A stretch of DNA of 64,000 bases from Scrofimicrobium canadense (GTDB lineage Bacteria; Actinomycetota; Actinomycetes; Actinomycetales; Actinomycetaceae). The notes beneath the pieces are model-generated. The model was not told the origin of the DNA and made no database searches. It was given only the letters and a program-made list of their open reading frames with translations. Numbering within the stretch: position 1 is the first letter of the stretch; each line of letters starts with the position of its first letter. Positions 52,623-63,100 of this stretch are shown here, in pieces. The stretch covers positions 62,001 through 126,000 of the forward strand of contig NZ_VULO01000010.1 of the NCBI RefSeq assembly GCF_009696615.1, in the 5' to 3' direction. The position numbers were made by a program, and so were the translations under genes.

Positions 52623-54896
52623 TCATAGTGTATAGTCGCCGATCACAGTTCCGGTACGAAGCTCAGCAAGAAGTGCCAATACTGCAGCCGCCGTAACTGC
52701 GTCGGGAACTCTCTCAGTCGCCACGCTCTCACCTTCCCCGACCTTCACCCCAACGTCGTCAGACCTTAAGATAGCGAAAGCATCTTCGTCAGTTACGTCA
52801 TCTCCTAAGAAAAGCACCGGAGAATCTGGGAAATGGCGACGTATCTGTTCAAGAGACGCTCCCTTGTCGCTACGCCGAACAGAGAACTCGCGGACTTCTT
52901 TGCCTTTTCTCAGTTCTATGCCCAGCTCGCCAGCAAGTTCAGAGGCTGCAGCTAACACTTCTTCCGATCTATCCGCGTTCTTTACCTGTCTGGTATGGAC
53001 GGCAACGCCAAACGGTTTACTTTCGAGGCGCACACCGGGCTCATTACCAAAGACGCGATTGAGCCTACGTTCTAGACGGCCCAAGCGTCTAGCCTCCGAC
53101 GCGTCAAGATGCGGAAGTGATGGCTGCTCTCCCTCAATACCTACTAACTCAGCCCCGTGCGAGCCTGAGAGTATCCAGTTTTCCCCCTCAGCACCTACTT
53201 TTCTGAGACTCGCAACGGCTCGGCCAGAAAGGATTGCGACCTGCACTCCTGGAGCTTGAGAAAGCACCTGCAGAGCACTCTTGGCGCGAGGTAGCATTCG
53301 TGCGCGCGCTGGATCGTCGACAAATGGAGCAAGCGTTCCGTCAAAATCACTCACGACAAGAAGATTGGGGGCTGTCGCTAGTCGCCTGATAGCAGCCTCT
53401 AACGAGCGCGGGATAAAGGTGGGGCCAGTTGCCTGTTCTATTTCTGATTCATCTGCATCTACAACAGTGGAGCGTTGCTCTGAGATCGCAGCTAACGAAC
53501 CCAAATAGTTCGCCGCCCAGTGCGCAACATCGTTTTGGGAAACTGTTTCCCTCAGCGCTGCCATGCGGCGTTTCTGTTCTCGCGGAGGCATGTGGATGGA
53601 CCTCAAAAACGCGGCTTTCATTCCTTCAATATCGTGAGGGTTGACTAAAATTGCTTCGTCAAGTTCGTCGCGAGCGCCAGCGAACTCACTCAGCATCAAT
53701 ACCCCCGTTTCATCAAGGCGACACGCTACATACTCTTTGGCAACAAGATTCATACCGTCACGCAAGGCAGTGACCACTGCGACGTCCGCTGCCAAATACA
53801 GTGCCACCATTTCTTCGCGTGAAAATCCCTGATGAAGGTAGACAACTGGCGTGTGCCCCAACGAACCGTAGTCACCGTTGATTCGCCCTACGGTTACCTC
53901 AACTTGGTCACGCAATAGCTGGTACGCATCAACTCGTTCTCGGCTTGGTGTGGCAACTTGTATCAAAACTATCTGCTCCGGATCGATTTCTCCTTCCGCC
54001 AAGAGCTCACCGTAGGCCTTAAGACGATGCCGAATCCCCTTCGTATAGTCCAAACGGTCCACGCCCAACAGGAGTTTCTTTGGAGACCCGACTTCTTTCC
54101 GAATCTCTAATGCACGACGTTGAATATCTGGATCAGCCGCCATCTGCGCAAACTGACCTGTATCGATAGAGATAGGAAACTCTTGAGCAATCACTTGGCG
54201 AGTATTGTCAAGAGCGTCAGAAACCATGACGAGGTTCCCATGCGTGGGAGCACCCGCATACGTCTCAGCACATTCACGGAAACTCTCGGCATCGTGAACA
54301 GTTTGAAACCCAATGACATCGGCTCCAAGTATTCCTTGAATAATCGGGCGCCTCCACGGCAGTTGAGCAAAAAGACGCCGCGCCGGGAATGGAATATGGA
54401 GGAAGAACCCAATGGTAAGGTCTGGACGCAGATCACGGAGCATTCCTGGCACCAGTTGGAGTTGATAATCATGTACCCACACCACCGCACCTTTGGCTGC
54501 CTGACCAGCAACAGTTTGAGCAAAACGCCTGTTAACCTTCACATATTGATCCCACCACTCACGGTGGTATTCCGGTTGAGCAATAACATCGTGGTAGAGG
54601 GGCCATAACGTTCCATTAGAAAAACCTTCATAGTATTCTTCTACCTCTTCAGTGCTGAGCGACACCGGAACCAAACGCATCCGATCTACGTCGAAGGGTT
54701 CCATCGCCTCTGAGCCGGCATCCCCTGGCCAACCTACCCAGATACATCCCAACTGCTGCACGATGGGTTCGACAGCCGTGACCAGACCTCCAGGAGACGT
54801 CTTCCACTCGACGTTCCCGTCTTCGTCGACGGCGCGGTCTACGGGTAGACGATTTGATACCATTACTAGTTCTTTTATGCCTACACCCAGATCCAT
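52623..54896 (-). CDS. Bifunctional trehalose-6-phosphate synthase / phosphatase (OtsA-OtsB fusion)
   Basis: 757 residues from the ATG at 54894-54896, with AGGTGG about 7 bases upstream. Residues 1-470 are the GT20 synthase ([11 protein letters not shown], the [12 protein letters not shown] loop, [24 protein letters not shown], and the [11 protein letters not shown]-type segment [14 protein letters not shown]) that joins UDP-glucose and glucose 6-phosphate. From about 510 on is a HAD-type phosphatase ([12 protein letters not shown] with DxDGT, then GKEVREFSV and [13 protein letters not shown]). The single chain therefore makes trehalose from UDP-glucose and G6P. Trehalose serves as osmo- and stress protectant and, in mycolic-acid relatives, as lipid carrier. 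The fusion is common in this group as I recall. Confidence 0.95.
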   Translation of the reverse strand: MDLGVGIKELVMVSNRLPVDRAVDEDGNVEWKTSPGGLVTAVEPIVQQLGCIWVGWPGDAGSEAMEPFDVDRMRLVPVSLSTEEVEEYYEGFSNGTLWPLYHDVIAQPEYHREWWDQYVKVNRRFAQTVAGQAAKGAVVWVHDYQLQLVPGMLRDLRPDLTIGFFLHIPFPARRLFAQLPWRRPIIQGILGADVIGFQTVHDAESFRECAETYAGAPTHGNLVMVSDALDNTRQVIAQEFPISIDTGQFAQMAADPDIQRRALEIRKEVGSPKKLLLGVDRLDYTKGIRHRLKAYGELLAEGEIDPEQIVLIQVATPSRERVDAYQLLRDQVEVTVGRINGDYGSLGHTPVVYLHQGFSREEMVALYLAADVAVVTALRDGMNLVAKEYVACRLDETGVLMLSEFAGARDELDEAILVNPHDIEGMKAAFLRSIHMPPREQKRRMAALRETVSQNDVAHWAANYLGSLAAISEQRSTVVDADESEIEQATGPTFIPRSLEAAIRRLATAPNLLVVSDFDGTLAPFVDDPARARMLPRAKSALQVLSQAPGVQVAILSGRAVASLRKVGAEGENWILSGSHGAELVGIEGEQPSLPHLDASEARRLGRLERRLNRVFGNEPGVRLESKPFGVAVHTRQVKNADRSEEVLAAASELAGELGIELRKGKEVREFSVRRSDKGASLEQIRRHFPDSPVLFLGDDVTDEDAFAILRSDDVGVKVGEGESVATERVPDAVTAAAVLALLAELRTGTVIGDYTL

Positions 54897-55080
54897 GGGT
54901 ACCACCTTTTCCTCATCTAGGACTGAATCTATTCACAACTACAAAAGTTGCGAAGCGACCTTTCTTCCGATGATCACGCTTTCCTCCAGAGTATCGGAAA
55001 TGCGCAGTAAACTCCTGCTTTGAGTATGCATGGGCGCAGAAGAAGGGTCTTCTACCTCCGATGCAAGGTAACGTTAAGGG

Positions 55081-55956
55081 ATGCATAATCAGGATCTGTG
55101 GACGCCGCATGTTCCGAGCACAGTGGTGTTGGGTGACAACATCGATGTTCTCAAGAATCTCCCCAATGACGCATTTCAACTCATCTATATCGATCCCCCT
55201 TTCAATACTGGTAAAACCCAGAAGAGAGAATCTGTGCAAACAGTGCGGAAAGAAGGGGCTTCCCGCATTGGTTTTAAGGGGCAGTCATACGAGACTGTCC
55301 GAGGCACTGTCCTGTCCTATAACGATTCTTTTGTCGACTACTGGGGGTTCATGGAACCTCGGCTAGAGCAAGCGTGGCGAGTACTGAAAAGAACAGGCAC
55401 TCTCTACGTCCACTTGGACTATCGAGAAGCCCACTATGCCAAAGTGTTGTTGGACGCGCTTTTTGGTGGTGACTGTTTCCTCAATGAAATCATCTGGGCC
55501 TATGACTATGGCGCACGAGCAACAAAAAAATGGCCCGCAAAACACGACACGATCTTGGTCTACGTAAAAGATCCGACAGCCTATTACTTCAACAATGCCG
55601 AAGTCGACAGAGAACCCTACATGGCTCCAGGATTAGTTACGCCGGAAAAGGCGGCCCGCGGGAAACTCCCGACGGACGTGTGGTGGCACACGATCGTTTC
55701 TCCAACAGGTAAAGAGAAAACTGGGTACGCCACGCAAAAACCCGAAGGAATTCTTCGCAGGATCGTCCAGGCCAGCAGCAAAGAAGGCGATTGGGTATTA
55801 GATTTTTTTGCTGGTTCGGGAACTACTGGAGCTGTCGCCAAGTCACTAGGGCGACGATTTCTTCTTGTCGATGAGAATCCTGACGCATTCCAGGTGATGC
55901 GGACTCGCCTTTTGGGCGCCCACACAGAACAACCGGTTCGCTTTACTTCTCTCTAA
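55081..55956 (+). CDS. Solitary beta-class DNA N6-adenine methyltransferase
   Basis: 291 residues. Beta-type order: catalytic DPPF (38-41, in LIYIDPPFNTGKTQ) first and SAM motif I DFFAGSGTTGAVAKSLGRRFLLVDENPDA near residue 240-265. A target-recognition part with DVWWHTIVSPTGKEKTGYATQKPEGILRR lies between. No restriction gene is adjacent, so it is a solitary methyltransferase, a type that in actinobacteria can mark the chromosome for regulatory or repair purposes. The recognition site cannot be read from the sequence. It starts 184 bp from the divergent trehalose gene. Confidence 0.92.
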   Translation: MHNQDLWTPHVPSTVVLGDNIDVLKNLPNDAFQLIYIDPPFNTGKTQKRESVQTVRKEGASRIGFKGQSYETVRGTVLSYNDSFVDYWGFMEPRLEQAWRVLKRTGTLYVHLDYREAHYAKVLLDALFGGDCFLNEIIWAYDYGARATKKWPAKHDTILVYVKDPTAYYFNNAEVDREPYMAPGLVTPEKAARGKLPTDVWWHTIVSPTGKEKTGYATQKPEGILRRIVQASSKEGDWVLDFFAGSGTTGAVAKSLGRRFLLVDENPDAFQVMRTRLLGAHTEQPVRFTSL

Positions 55957-55996
55957 CTATCGCGAGTACCTCGCTAATCTAAAGTCGACACGCCAC

Positions 55997-56116
55997 ATGG
56001 TGGAAGAAGCTGGACATCTCTCGTACAAGGAATATACTTCAGAACTTGAAACAACTATTCAAAAAGTTGAAGTACTGAAGGATGTGTATGAGGCTGCCGC
56101 CAACAGAGGTCGTTGA
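55997..56116 (+). CDS. Possible 39-residue helical ORF overlapping birA start
   Basis: A 39-residue frame (MVEEAGHLSYKEYTSELETTIQKV...) between the methyltransferase and birA, overlapping the birA start by about 29 bp in another frame. It has strong helical, Glu/Lys-rich heptad-like composition (LETTIQKVEVLKDVYEAA) that looks protein-like. The same frame is open upstream through the methyltransferase stop (NYREYLANLKST), so it could be a piece of a longer protein or a frameshifted C-terminal extension of the methyltransferase. No ribosome site is seen. Uncertain. Confidence 0.3.
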   Translation: MVEEAGHLSYKEYTSELETTIQKVEVLKDVYEAAANRGR

Positions 56117-56753
56117 TCAAACAACCTCAACGAATGACCTTATGGCCACGCGATGGCGCCGTGGTGAAGCTTCACTCTACGATTCTGTAAGAGCGCGATA
56201 TCAGACTCACGGTCATGGTCGTTTCGGACGTACGTGGAACGCACCATACGATACCGCCCTCCTGTACTCAGCAATTGTGAGTACTTCGCAGACCCCTTCT
56301 CGACTTCCCCTGGCAGCAGGCATCGCGGTGATTGAAGCCTTAGAGTCTGACGGATTAAGCCTGAAGTGGCCAAACGACGTATTTCTTCATGGCAAAAAGC
56401 TCTGTGGAGTTTTGGCTGAGCACATAGAGCAACAAGGAAATACACATATTCTTGTGCTCGGCATCGGCGTGAATCTCACGGCCTGTCCGCCGGGAGCAGA
56501 AAAACTAGATCGCGATGCGGATGTGTTAGCGGAACGGATCACTGCCTCGCTACCTCACCTCGACCAATTATTTGTGCGCTATGCAGACTACCTCCAGAGT
56601 GTGGGCAAATCTGTCCGGGCAATAAAACCTGATGGCGAGACTATCCATGGCACAGCCACAGGAATTACTGAAGAAGGTGCATTGGTTATCGATACTTCAG
56701 CGGGAATAACCACAGTCACGGCTGGGGACGTGACGTTAAAGGAGACTTTGTGA
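56088..56753 (+). CDS. birA: Biotin--[acetyl-CoA-carboxylase] ligase
   Basis: 221 residues from the ATG at 56088 (ATG at 56082 is also open). It activates biotin with ATP and attaches it to the carrier lysine. The class I form without an N-terminal DNA-binding domain. Motifs: TTSTNDLMA (substrate loop), RYQTHGHGRFGRTW (the GRGR(x)G biotin loop appears as GHGRFGR, with His in place of the first Arg), LKWPNDVFLHGKKLCGVLAE, and LGIGVNL. Its stop overlaps the carboxylase start by 4 bp, so it is cotranscribed with its substrate. Confidence 0.93.
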   Translation: MRLPPTEVVDQTTSTNDLMATRWRRGEASLYDSVRARYQTHGHGRFGRTWNAPYDTALLYSAIVSTSQTPSRLPLAAGIAVIEALESDGLSLKWPNDVFLHGKKLCGVLAEHIEQQGNTHILVLGIGVNLTACPPGAEKLDRDADVLAERITASLPHLDQLFVRYADYLQSVGKSVRAIKPDGETIHGTATGITEEGALVIDTSAGITTVTAGDVTLKETL

Positions 56754-58519
56754 AGAATGTGAGCACCGTCCTCGTTGCTAATCGCGGTGAAATCGCCTTG
56801 AGAATCATCCGTGGTATCCACGACTACGGCAGCAGATCAGTTGCAGTCTATGCAGACCAAGATCGCGATGCTAGTTTCGTCGATGCCGCAGACCTAGCAT
56901 TTTCTCTAGATGGAAGTACTGCTGCGCAGACCTATCTCAACGCAGATAAGATCCTTGGCATTGCTCAAAGGTCGGGAGCTGACGCAATACACCCCGGATA
57001 CGGATTTCTGGCCGAAGACCCCGCATTTGCTGAGCAAGTGAGCAATGCTGGACTCACGTGGATTGGCCCCAGCGGAGCCGCAATCGCGCGGCTTGGTGAC
57101 AAGGTACAAGCCCGTCGCACAGCGCTCAGCGTTGGTGTACAGCCAGTTCCAGGAACTGAAGATCCTCTTTCATCACGCACTGAAGTTGAAAACTTCATTT
57201 CACAATTCGGCTTCCCCATTGTTATCAAACGCGCTGACGGCGGCGGTGGCCGCGGGATCACCGTTATTCGAGAAGAAAGCGACCTTAACGATTTCTTCTC
57301 TGGAAGAAGCGAGGATTCCCTTGGCGCTTTCTTCGTCGAAAAATTCATTGAACGAGCCCGTCACATTGAAACCCAATGTGGACGCGACTCTCATGGGAAT
57401 TTCGCAGTGTATTCCACCAGAGACTGCACAGTTCAGCGCCGTCATCAAAAACTGATCGAAGAAGCTCCGGCCCCATTCTTAGACAAGCAAACCCAAGAAG
57501 TTCTCTCGTCCGCATCGCGTCAGCTATTTGAAGGCGTCGACTACGTAGGACTTGGAACCTGTGAGTTTCTTCTTGACACTGACGGCTCACTATATTTCCT
57601 TGAAGTCAATCCGCGCCTGCAGGTTGAGCACACTGTGACCGAAGAAGTCAGTGGAGTTGACCTTGTCGGTCAGCAACTCCTTATTGCCTCCGGCCGGAAA
57701 CTCACCCCACCACCGGCCATTCGCGGACATAGCATTGAGTTTCGTATCACTTCTGAGGACCCCGCCCAAGATTTTGCGCCCTCTCTAGGGGCTCTATCTT
57801 CCATCACATGGCCAACCGGGCCTGGTATCCGTATTGACACCGGAGTCGAAGCCGGGGATGAGATCGCTCCAGATTTTGATTCCATGGTGGCAAAACTTAT
57901 CGTTACTGGAGAAAACCGTGATCATGCTCTCAAGAGAGCAACCCGTGCTCTGAGCGAAATATCGATACAAGGAATCGCCACCCCCCTTCCGGCGTATCAA
58001 GCAATCCTCGAAACCGATGACTTTCGCACTCTGTCGGTATGGACTCGCTGGCTAGAAGAACATTTCCTCACACAATTCTTAGAGACTTATAGTGGCGAAC
58101 CAGCATCTTCTGGAACCGCGCCACCTTCCAACGAGCTGACTCATTTCATCATCGAAATTGATGGACAACGCCATGATCTGGCGGTTCCAGCCAATCTATT
58201 CGCAGGCACCAACGTATCCACCACACCTCGGCCTCCTCAGCCACTGCGAAGTGGTCGCGCTGCCTCAAAAGCCATATCAGAGGCTGGAGACGAGGACACG
58301 GTAACGTCACCGCTACAGGCCATCGTCGTCCGCTTATGTGTCGAGGCAGGGCAAGAGGTTGAAGCAGACCAACTGGTTGTCGTCCTTGAATCTATGAAAA
58401 TGGAGAAACACCTGTATGCGCCTCGCGCAGGAATCGTCGAAGAAATCCTGGTCAGTGCTGGCGAAAATGTGACTCCCAACCAAGCTCTGCTACGCCTGGC
58501 AGAAAGGAATGACCAATGA
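56750..58519 (+). CDS. accA3: Acyl-CoA carboxylase alpha subunit: biotin carboxylase + biotin carrier protein
   Basis: 589 residues from a GTG. Biotin carboxylase with the ATP-grasp fold: VLVANRGEIALRIIRGIHDYG, HPGYGFLAED, VIKRADGGGGRGITVIREE, RDCTVQRRHQKLIEEAPAPF, FLEVNPRLQVEHTVTEEVSGVDLV. A linker of about 60 residues leads to a biotinyl domain with ESMKMEKHL; Lys550 is the biotinylated residue. It carboxylates biotin, then the beta subunit transfers the carboxyl to acetyl- or propionyl-CoA. Placed between birA and the beta subunit with overlapping ends, so the whole module is coupled. Confidence 0.95.
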   Translation: MKNVSTVLVANRGEIALRIIRGIHDYGSRSVAVYADQDRDASFVDAADLAFSLDGSTAAQTYLNADKILGIAQRSGADAIHPGYGFLAEDPAFAEQVSNAGLTWIGPSGAAIARLGDKVQARRTALSVGVQPVPGTEDPLSSRTEVENFISQFGFPIVIKRADGGGGRGITVIREESDLNDFFSGRSEDSLGAFFVEKFIERARHIETQCGRDSHGNFAVYSTRDCTVQRRHQKLIEEAPAPFLDKQTQEVLSSASRQLFEGVDYVGLGTCEFLLDTDGSLYFLEVNPRLQVEHTVTEEVSGVDLVGQQLLIASGRKLTPPPAIRGHSIEFRITSEDPAQDFAPSLGALSSITWPTGPGIRIDTGVEAGDEIAPDFDSMVAKLIVTGENRDHALKRATRALSEISIQGIATPLPAYQAILETDDFRTLSVWTRWLEEHFLTQFLETYSGEPASSGTAPPSNELTHFIIEIDGQRHDLAVPANLFAGTNVSTTPRPPQPLRSGRAASKAISEAGDEDTVTSPLQAIVVRLCVEAGQEVEADQLVVVLESMKMEKHLYAPRAGIVEEILVSAGENVTPNQALLRLAERNDQ

Positions 58520-60105
58520 CACTTACTCTTCCACCGCGTTCAGCGGCCGGTTCAGAACCACATAACTCAAGGGATTCGTACGTGAAGGACCACTCTGATT
58601 TAGCTGAAGCCGCAGAACAGCGCGCTGCCGCACGCCAACACCCACAGGGCAAGCTCACTGCTCGTGAAAGAATCGACGCGCTGCTTGACCCGATGAGTTT
58701 CGTAGAAGTTGGACAATTCGCGGGGGGAAATCCTTCCAAGGGTTTCCTTGGCGCTGCAGTAGTGACCGGACACGGTACGATTGCTGGCAGGCGTGTTGCC
58801 GTGTATGCGCAGGACTTTTCGGTGCGCGGCGGAACGCTAGGGCGAGTTGAAGGTGACAAAATCCTGCACCTGATGGACATTGCTCTCGAAATGAAAATTC
58901 CTGTTATTGCACTTCTTGACTCGGGTGGTGCCCGCATTCAAGAAGGAGTTGTGGCACTTGGTCAATACGGGCGTATTTTCCGCAAAACATGTGCAGCTTC
59001 GGGTGTGATCCCCCAAATCTCCCTTATTCTTGGCCCCTGTGCTGGTGGGGCTGTGTATTGCCCGGCACTCACCGACTTCATTATCATGACTCGCGACAAC
59101 TCCCATATGTTCGTTACAGGTCCGGATGTGGTGCGTGCTGTCACCGGCGAAAATGTTTCTTTTGAAGAACTTGGCGGCGGGGAACTGCACAATTTCCAAT
59201 CAGGTGTGGCACACTATCTGGCTGACTCAGAGCAGGATGCCCTCGATTACACACGCGCACTTTTGTCGTATCTGCCATCTAACTGCGACGAGGCGCCTCC
59301 TTCATATGCGTACGAAGAAACAGCGCAGGAACTTGTCAATGCTCAATCGCTTGACGCATTAGTTCCCGCATCTTCCCGCCAGCCATACGACATGGTCGAG
59401 GTCATCAGAAACCTTGTCGATCATGGGGAATTTGTTGAAGTGCAAGAGATGTTTGCCCGCAATGTTGTCGTTGGCTTTGCTTGCATGAACGGTGAACCGG
59501 TAGGAATTGTTGCGAATCAGCCCCTCTTTGATGCTGGCACTCTTGATGTCGATGCTTCAGAAAAAGCTGCGCGATTCGTTCGTTTCCTTGACGCTTTCGG
59601 GATTCCCATCGTCACTTTAGTTGACGTGCCCGGATACCGGCCCGGTACTGAGCAGGAGCAAGCAGGAATCATTCGTCGCGGTGCCAAACTCATCTTTGCT
59701 TATGCCAACGCGACGAGTCCGATGGTAACTGTGGTTCTACGCAAGGCCTACGGCGGTGCGTATATCGTCATGGGATCGAAATCTATCGGGGCAGATTTCA
59801 ACTTCGCATGGCCCGGTTCTGAGATTGCTGTCATGGGAGCCGACGGAGCCGTTTCTATCATGTATCGGCGCGAGTTGGCCGCTGCTGTGGAAGCTGGCAG
59901 AGACATTGACGAGGTAAGCGCGGAGTTAGCCGCCAAGTACACCGAAGAGACCATTAACCCCAATCTTTCGGTCGAAGAAGGCGAATTCGACGCCATTATC
60001 ACTCCCTCTCAAACCCGCAGCTCCATCGTCAGTTCTTTAGCCCTATTGGCAACAAAAGACACTAGCCACGTGGGGGTCAAACGCCACGACAATGGTCCAC
60101 TGTGA
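58516..60105 (+). CDS. accD: Acyl-CoA carboxylase beta subunit (carboxyltransferase)
   Basis: 529 residues, the AccD5/PccB type. It contains two crotonase-like halves. The N-terminal half has RAAARQHPQGKLTARERIDALLDPMSFVE, IPVIALLDSGGARIQEG, and LGPCAGGAVYCPALTDFIIM; the C-terminal half has PIVTLVDVPGYRPGTEQEQAGIIRRGAKL and VVLRKAYGGAYIVMGSKSIGADFNFAWPGSEIAVMGADGAV. The substrate acyl-CoA (acetyl or propionyl) is set by one residue in the second half that I did not try to assign. The ATG overlaps the alpha-subunit stop (ATGA). It ends 49 bp before the fas gene, whose product uses malonyl-CoA, so acetyl-CoA carboxylation is the natural inference. Confidence 0.94.
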   Translation: MTLTLPPRSAAGSEPHNSRDSYVKDHSDLAEAAEQRAAARQHPQGKLTARERIDALLDPMSFVEVGQFAGGNPSKGFLGAAVVTGHGTIAGRRVAVYAQDFSVRGGTLGRVEGDKILHLMDIALEMKIPVIALLDSGGARIQEGVVALGQYGRIFRKTCAASGVIPQISLILGPCAGGAVYCPALTDFIIMTRDNSHMFVTGPDVVRAVTGENVSFEELGGGELHNFQSGVAHYLADSEQDALDYTRALLSYLPSNCDEAPPSYAYEETAQELVNAQSLDALVPASSRQPYDMVEVIRNLVDHGEFVEVQEMFARNVVVGFACMNGEPVGIVANQPLFDAGTLDVDASEKAARFVRFLDAFGIPIVTLVDVPGYRPGTEQEQAGIIRRGAKLIFAYANATSPMVTVVLRKAYGGAYIVMGSKSIGADFNFAWPGSEIAVMGADGAVSIMYRRELAAAVEAGRDIDEVSAELAAKYTEETINPNLSVEEGEFDAIITPSQTRSSIVSSLALLATKDTSHVGVKRHDNGPL

Positions 60106-60154
60106 TCGCACCACATCTTTCACATTCATTACTGTCAATCCAGGAAAGCTCATA

Positions 60155-63100
60155 ATGCCTGCTACTAACCGTCCTTTTTCTCTCACTCTTGGTGCCGTCG
60201 ATGGGCCAGCCTACGCGTTGGCCTTCGCTGGACAAGCAACTAACTGGCGCGACTCACTCGATGAACTCACCGATGATCTCACCATCAAGACATCCATTGA
60301 GAAGCTAGTGAGCGATTCCGACGCCGTCTTGGCGGCCACACACCGTGAGCTCGCGCTTGTGGGAGGAGGCTCATTCTCTCTCGACACCGCGCACTCTGCC
60401 CTGTCAACAGATTCAGTTCCAGGAATCTTGGCTGCACAATATGGTGCACTTCTTGACCTTTCAGAGCACGGCGTCGATCTTCGCGAACATCCGCCCGTCG
60501 CAGTTATCGGTCATTCTCAAGGCATACTTGCTTCGGCACTTTTCGAAGGATGGAAAGCCTCAGACCCTCAGCTTATGGCCCAGGTATTCGCTACCGCACG
60601 TCTTATCGGTGCCGCAGCAACACTCGCTGGCCGCGCTGATAAGACACTTCCCCAAGGGGAAGCAACCCCGATGCTTGCAATCCGGGACGTGCGACAGGCG
60701 GATGTGGAAGAGCTTATCGCTTCTCTACCAGGCACAACTGCAACTATTTCTTTGATTAATGGCCCTGACCGCTTCGTTGTCTCTGGCCGGCCTCAGGATC
60801 TACTCAAGTTGGAAGCTGCTGCGCGTACTCGCGCCGCGGATGAAGCTCAGGCCATAGCTTCCAAAATCCGTGGAGGAGTTCCGTTCTCCCCCATTTTTGA
60901 TTTCCTCCCCGTATCCACTCCTTTCCACTCTCCACTAGAAGAAAGTGCGTACGAACAGGTACTCCGATGGGCCGAAGCCTGCGGTATGGACCTTGAACTA
61001 GTACGACACTTGGCCAGTGCAGTGTTGGTTCAGCCAGTTAACTGGCCATCCGAACTAGCACGAGCATTGGGAGCTGGAGCCCAATGGTTCCTTGACCTGG
61101 GTCCTGGAGCCACCTTGGGACGCATCATTTCGGCCAATCTGATGGGGCGGGGACATGGAGTTATTGCCGCAGGATCGGCTGCCGAGCGCGACGAATTTTT
61201 ACGAGGCGGCTTCGAACCCACTCCTGCACAAAACTGGGGTGATTTTGCGCCCGGGCTGCTAGAGCTTCCCACTGGGGAGGTTGTCCTCGACACGAAGTTT
61301 TCTCGTCTCACGGGTCGTTCCCCTGTTCTTTTAGCCGGGATGACCCCCACGACCGTGGATCCAGAAATCGTCGCGGCTGCCGCAAATGCGGGACACTGGG
61401 CTGAACTTGCCGGAGGTGGGCAAGTTACCGAAGAAGTATTTGCCGAGAATATGGCACAACTTCGCTCCCAACTCAAGCCCGGTGTGGCAGCCCAGTTCAA
61501 CGCGATGTTCCTTGATCGCTATCTGTGGAATCTGCAGTTTGGCGGTCAATCAGTTGTCCTGAAAGCTCGCGCGGCAGGAGCTCCACTCGATGGCGTCGTA
61601 ATTTCTGCTGGTATTCCCGATGTCGAGGAAGCATCGGCTCTCCTTGCACAGTTCAACGACTCTGGCATTCCTTATGTAGCATTCAAACCCGGCACTGTGG
61701 CTCAAATCCGCCAGGTTCTCGACATCGCCAAGGCCAACCCTTCCACTTCTCTCATTATCCAAGTCGAAGATGGACATGCTGGTGGTCACCACTCGTGGGA
61801 AGACCTCAGCCATTTACTCTTGACCACATACGCGGAGATTCGCAGCCACGACAACGTGGTGTTGTGTGTTGGTGGCGGAATCGGTACGCCCGAGCGCGCA
61901 GCCGATTACCTCTCCGGTGACTGGTCGAAAGAACATGGCTTCCCTTCCATGCCAGTTGACGGTGTCCTCATCGGTACTGCAGCGATGACGGCGAAGGAAG
62001 CACGCACCACTGACGAGGTCAAGCAACTACTACTGGAGACTCCAGGCGTTAGTGCTCACGATGATAATTCGGGGTGGGTAGGCTCACAACAAACACGCGG
62101 TGGCGTCACCTCCGGACTGTCACATTTGCGCGCCGACATCCATGAAATTGACAACGCAGCAGCCAAATGTGCGCGGCTTATTGCCGAGGTTTCTGGCAAC
62201 GATGAGGCGATTGCTGCACGTAGGGACGAAGTAATAGCGGCACTCGCCACAACGTCGAAACCATACTTTGGTGATGTCGACCAGATGACCTATTCGCAGT
62301 GGGCACACCGTTTTGCAGAGCTGTCATACCCATGGGTTGATGACACGTGGATTGATCGATTCCTAGACCTACTTCATCGCGCCGAAGCACGCCTCAACTC
62401 AGCTGAACACGGGACTATCACCACCTTGTTCCCCGACATTGACTCTGTTCGCGATCCAGAGGCAGCCCTCACCGCGCTAGAAGGCGCCTATCCGTCGGCT
62501 CTGACTACGGATGTGGCTCCGACCGATGCCGCCTGGTTTGTTGAGTTGTGCGGCAAGCATCCCAAACCCATGCCTTTCGTGCCAGTCCTCGATGGTGATA
62601 TTTTACGCCGCTGGGGCCAGGACAACCTGTGGCAATCTCAAGATCCTCGCTATCGAGCAGATGAAGTCCGCATCATTCCAGGCCCAGTATCTGTTGCCGG
62701 AATTGATCGAGTAAATGAGCCCATAGGCGATCTTCTAGGCCGTTTTGAAACCGCTGCCACCGAGAGAATTAGAGAACATGGAGCTCATCCTGTCCCAGCG
62801 GCAGCCCGCATTTCTGATGCACACAATCCTGTAGAATTCCTTCGTTCTGCACCCCACATCATGTGGAGCGGAAACCTTATTGATAATCCAGCTCACCTGC
62901 TCCCTGAAGAGTCGTTGACCTTCACCGAGCAAAGTGACAACCCTGGAGTATGGGATCTGCGTATCGATTTCGACACGTATTGGGATGATGTACCTGGTGG
63001 CGATAGGAACCATGCGGTTCGTTCGTTGACGATTCCTCTTCGACTCACTGATACAGCCGCCTCCGGTGGGGTACCCGTAGTTGACCGCGAGACACTCCCT

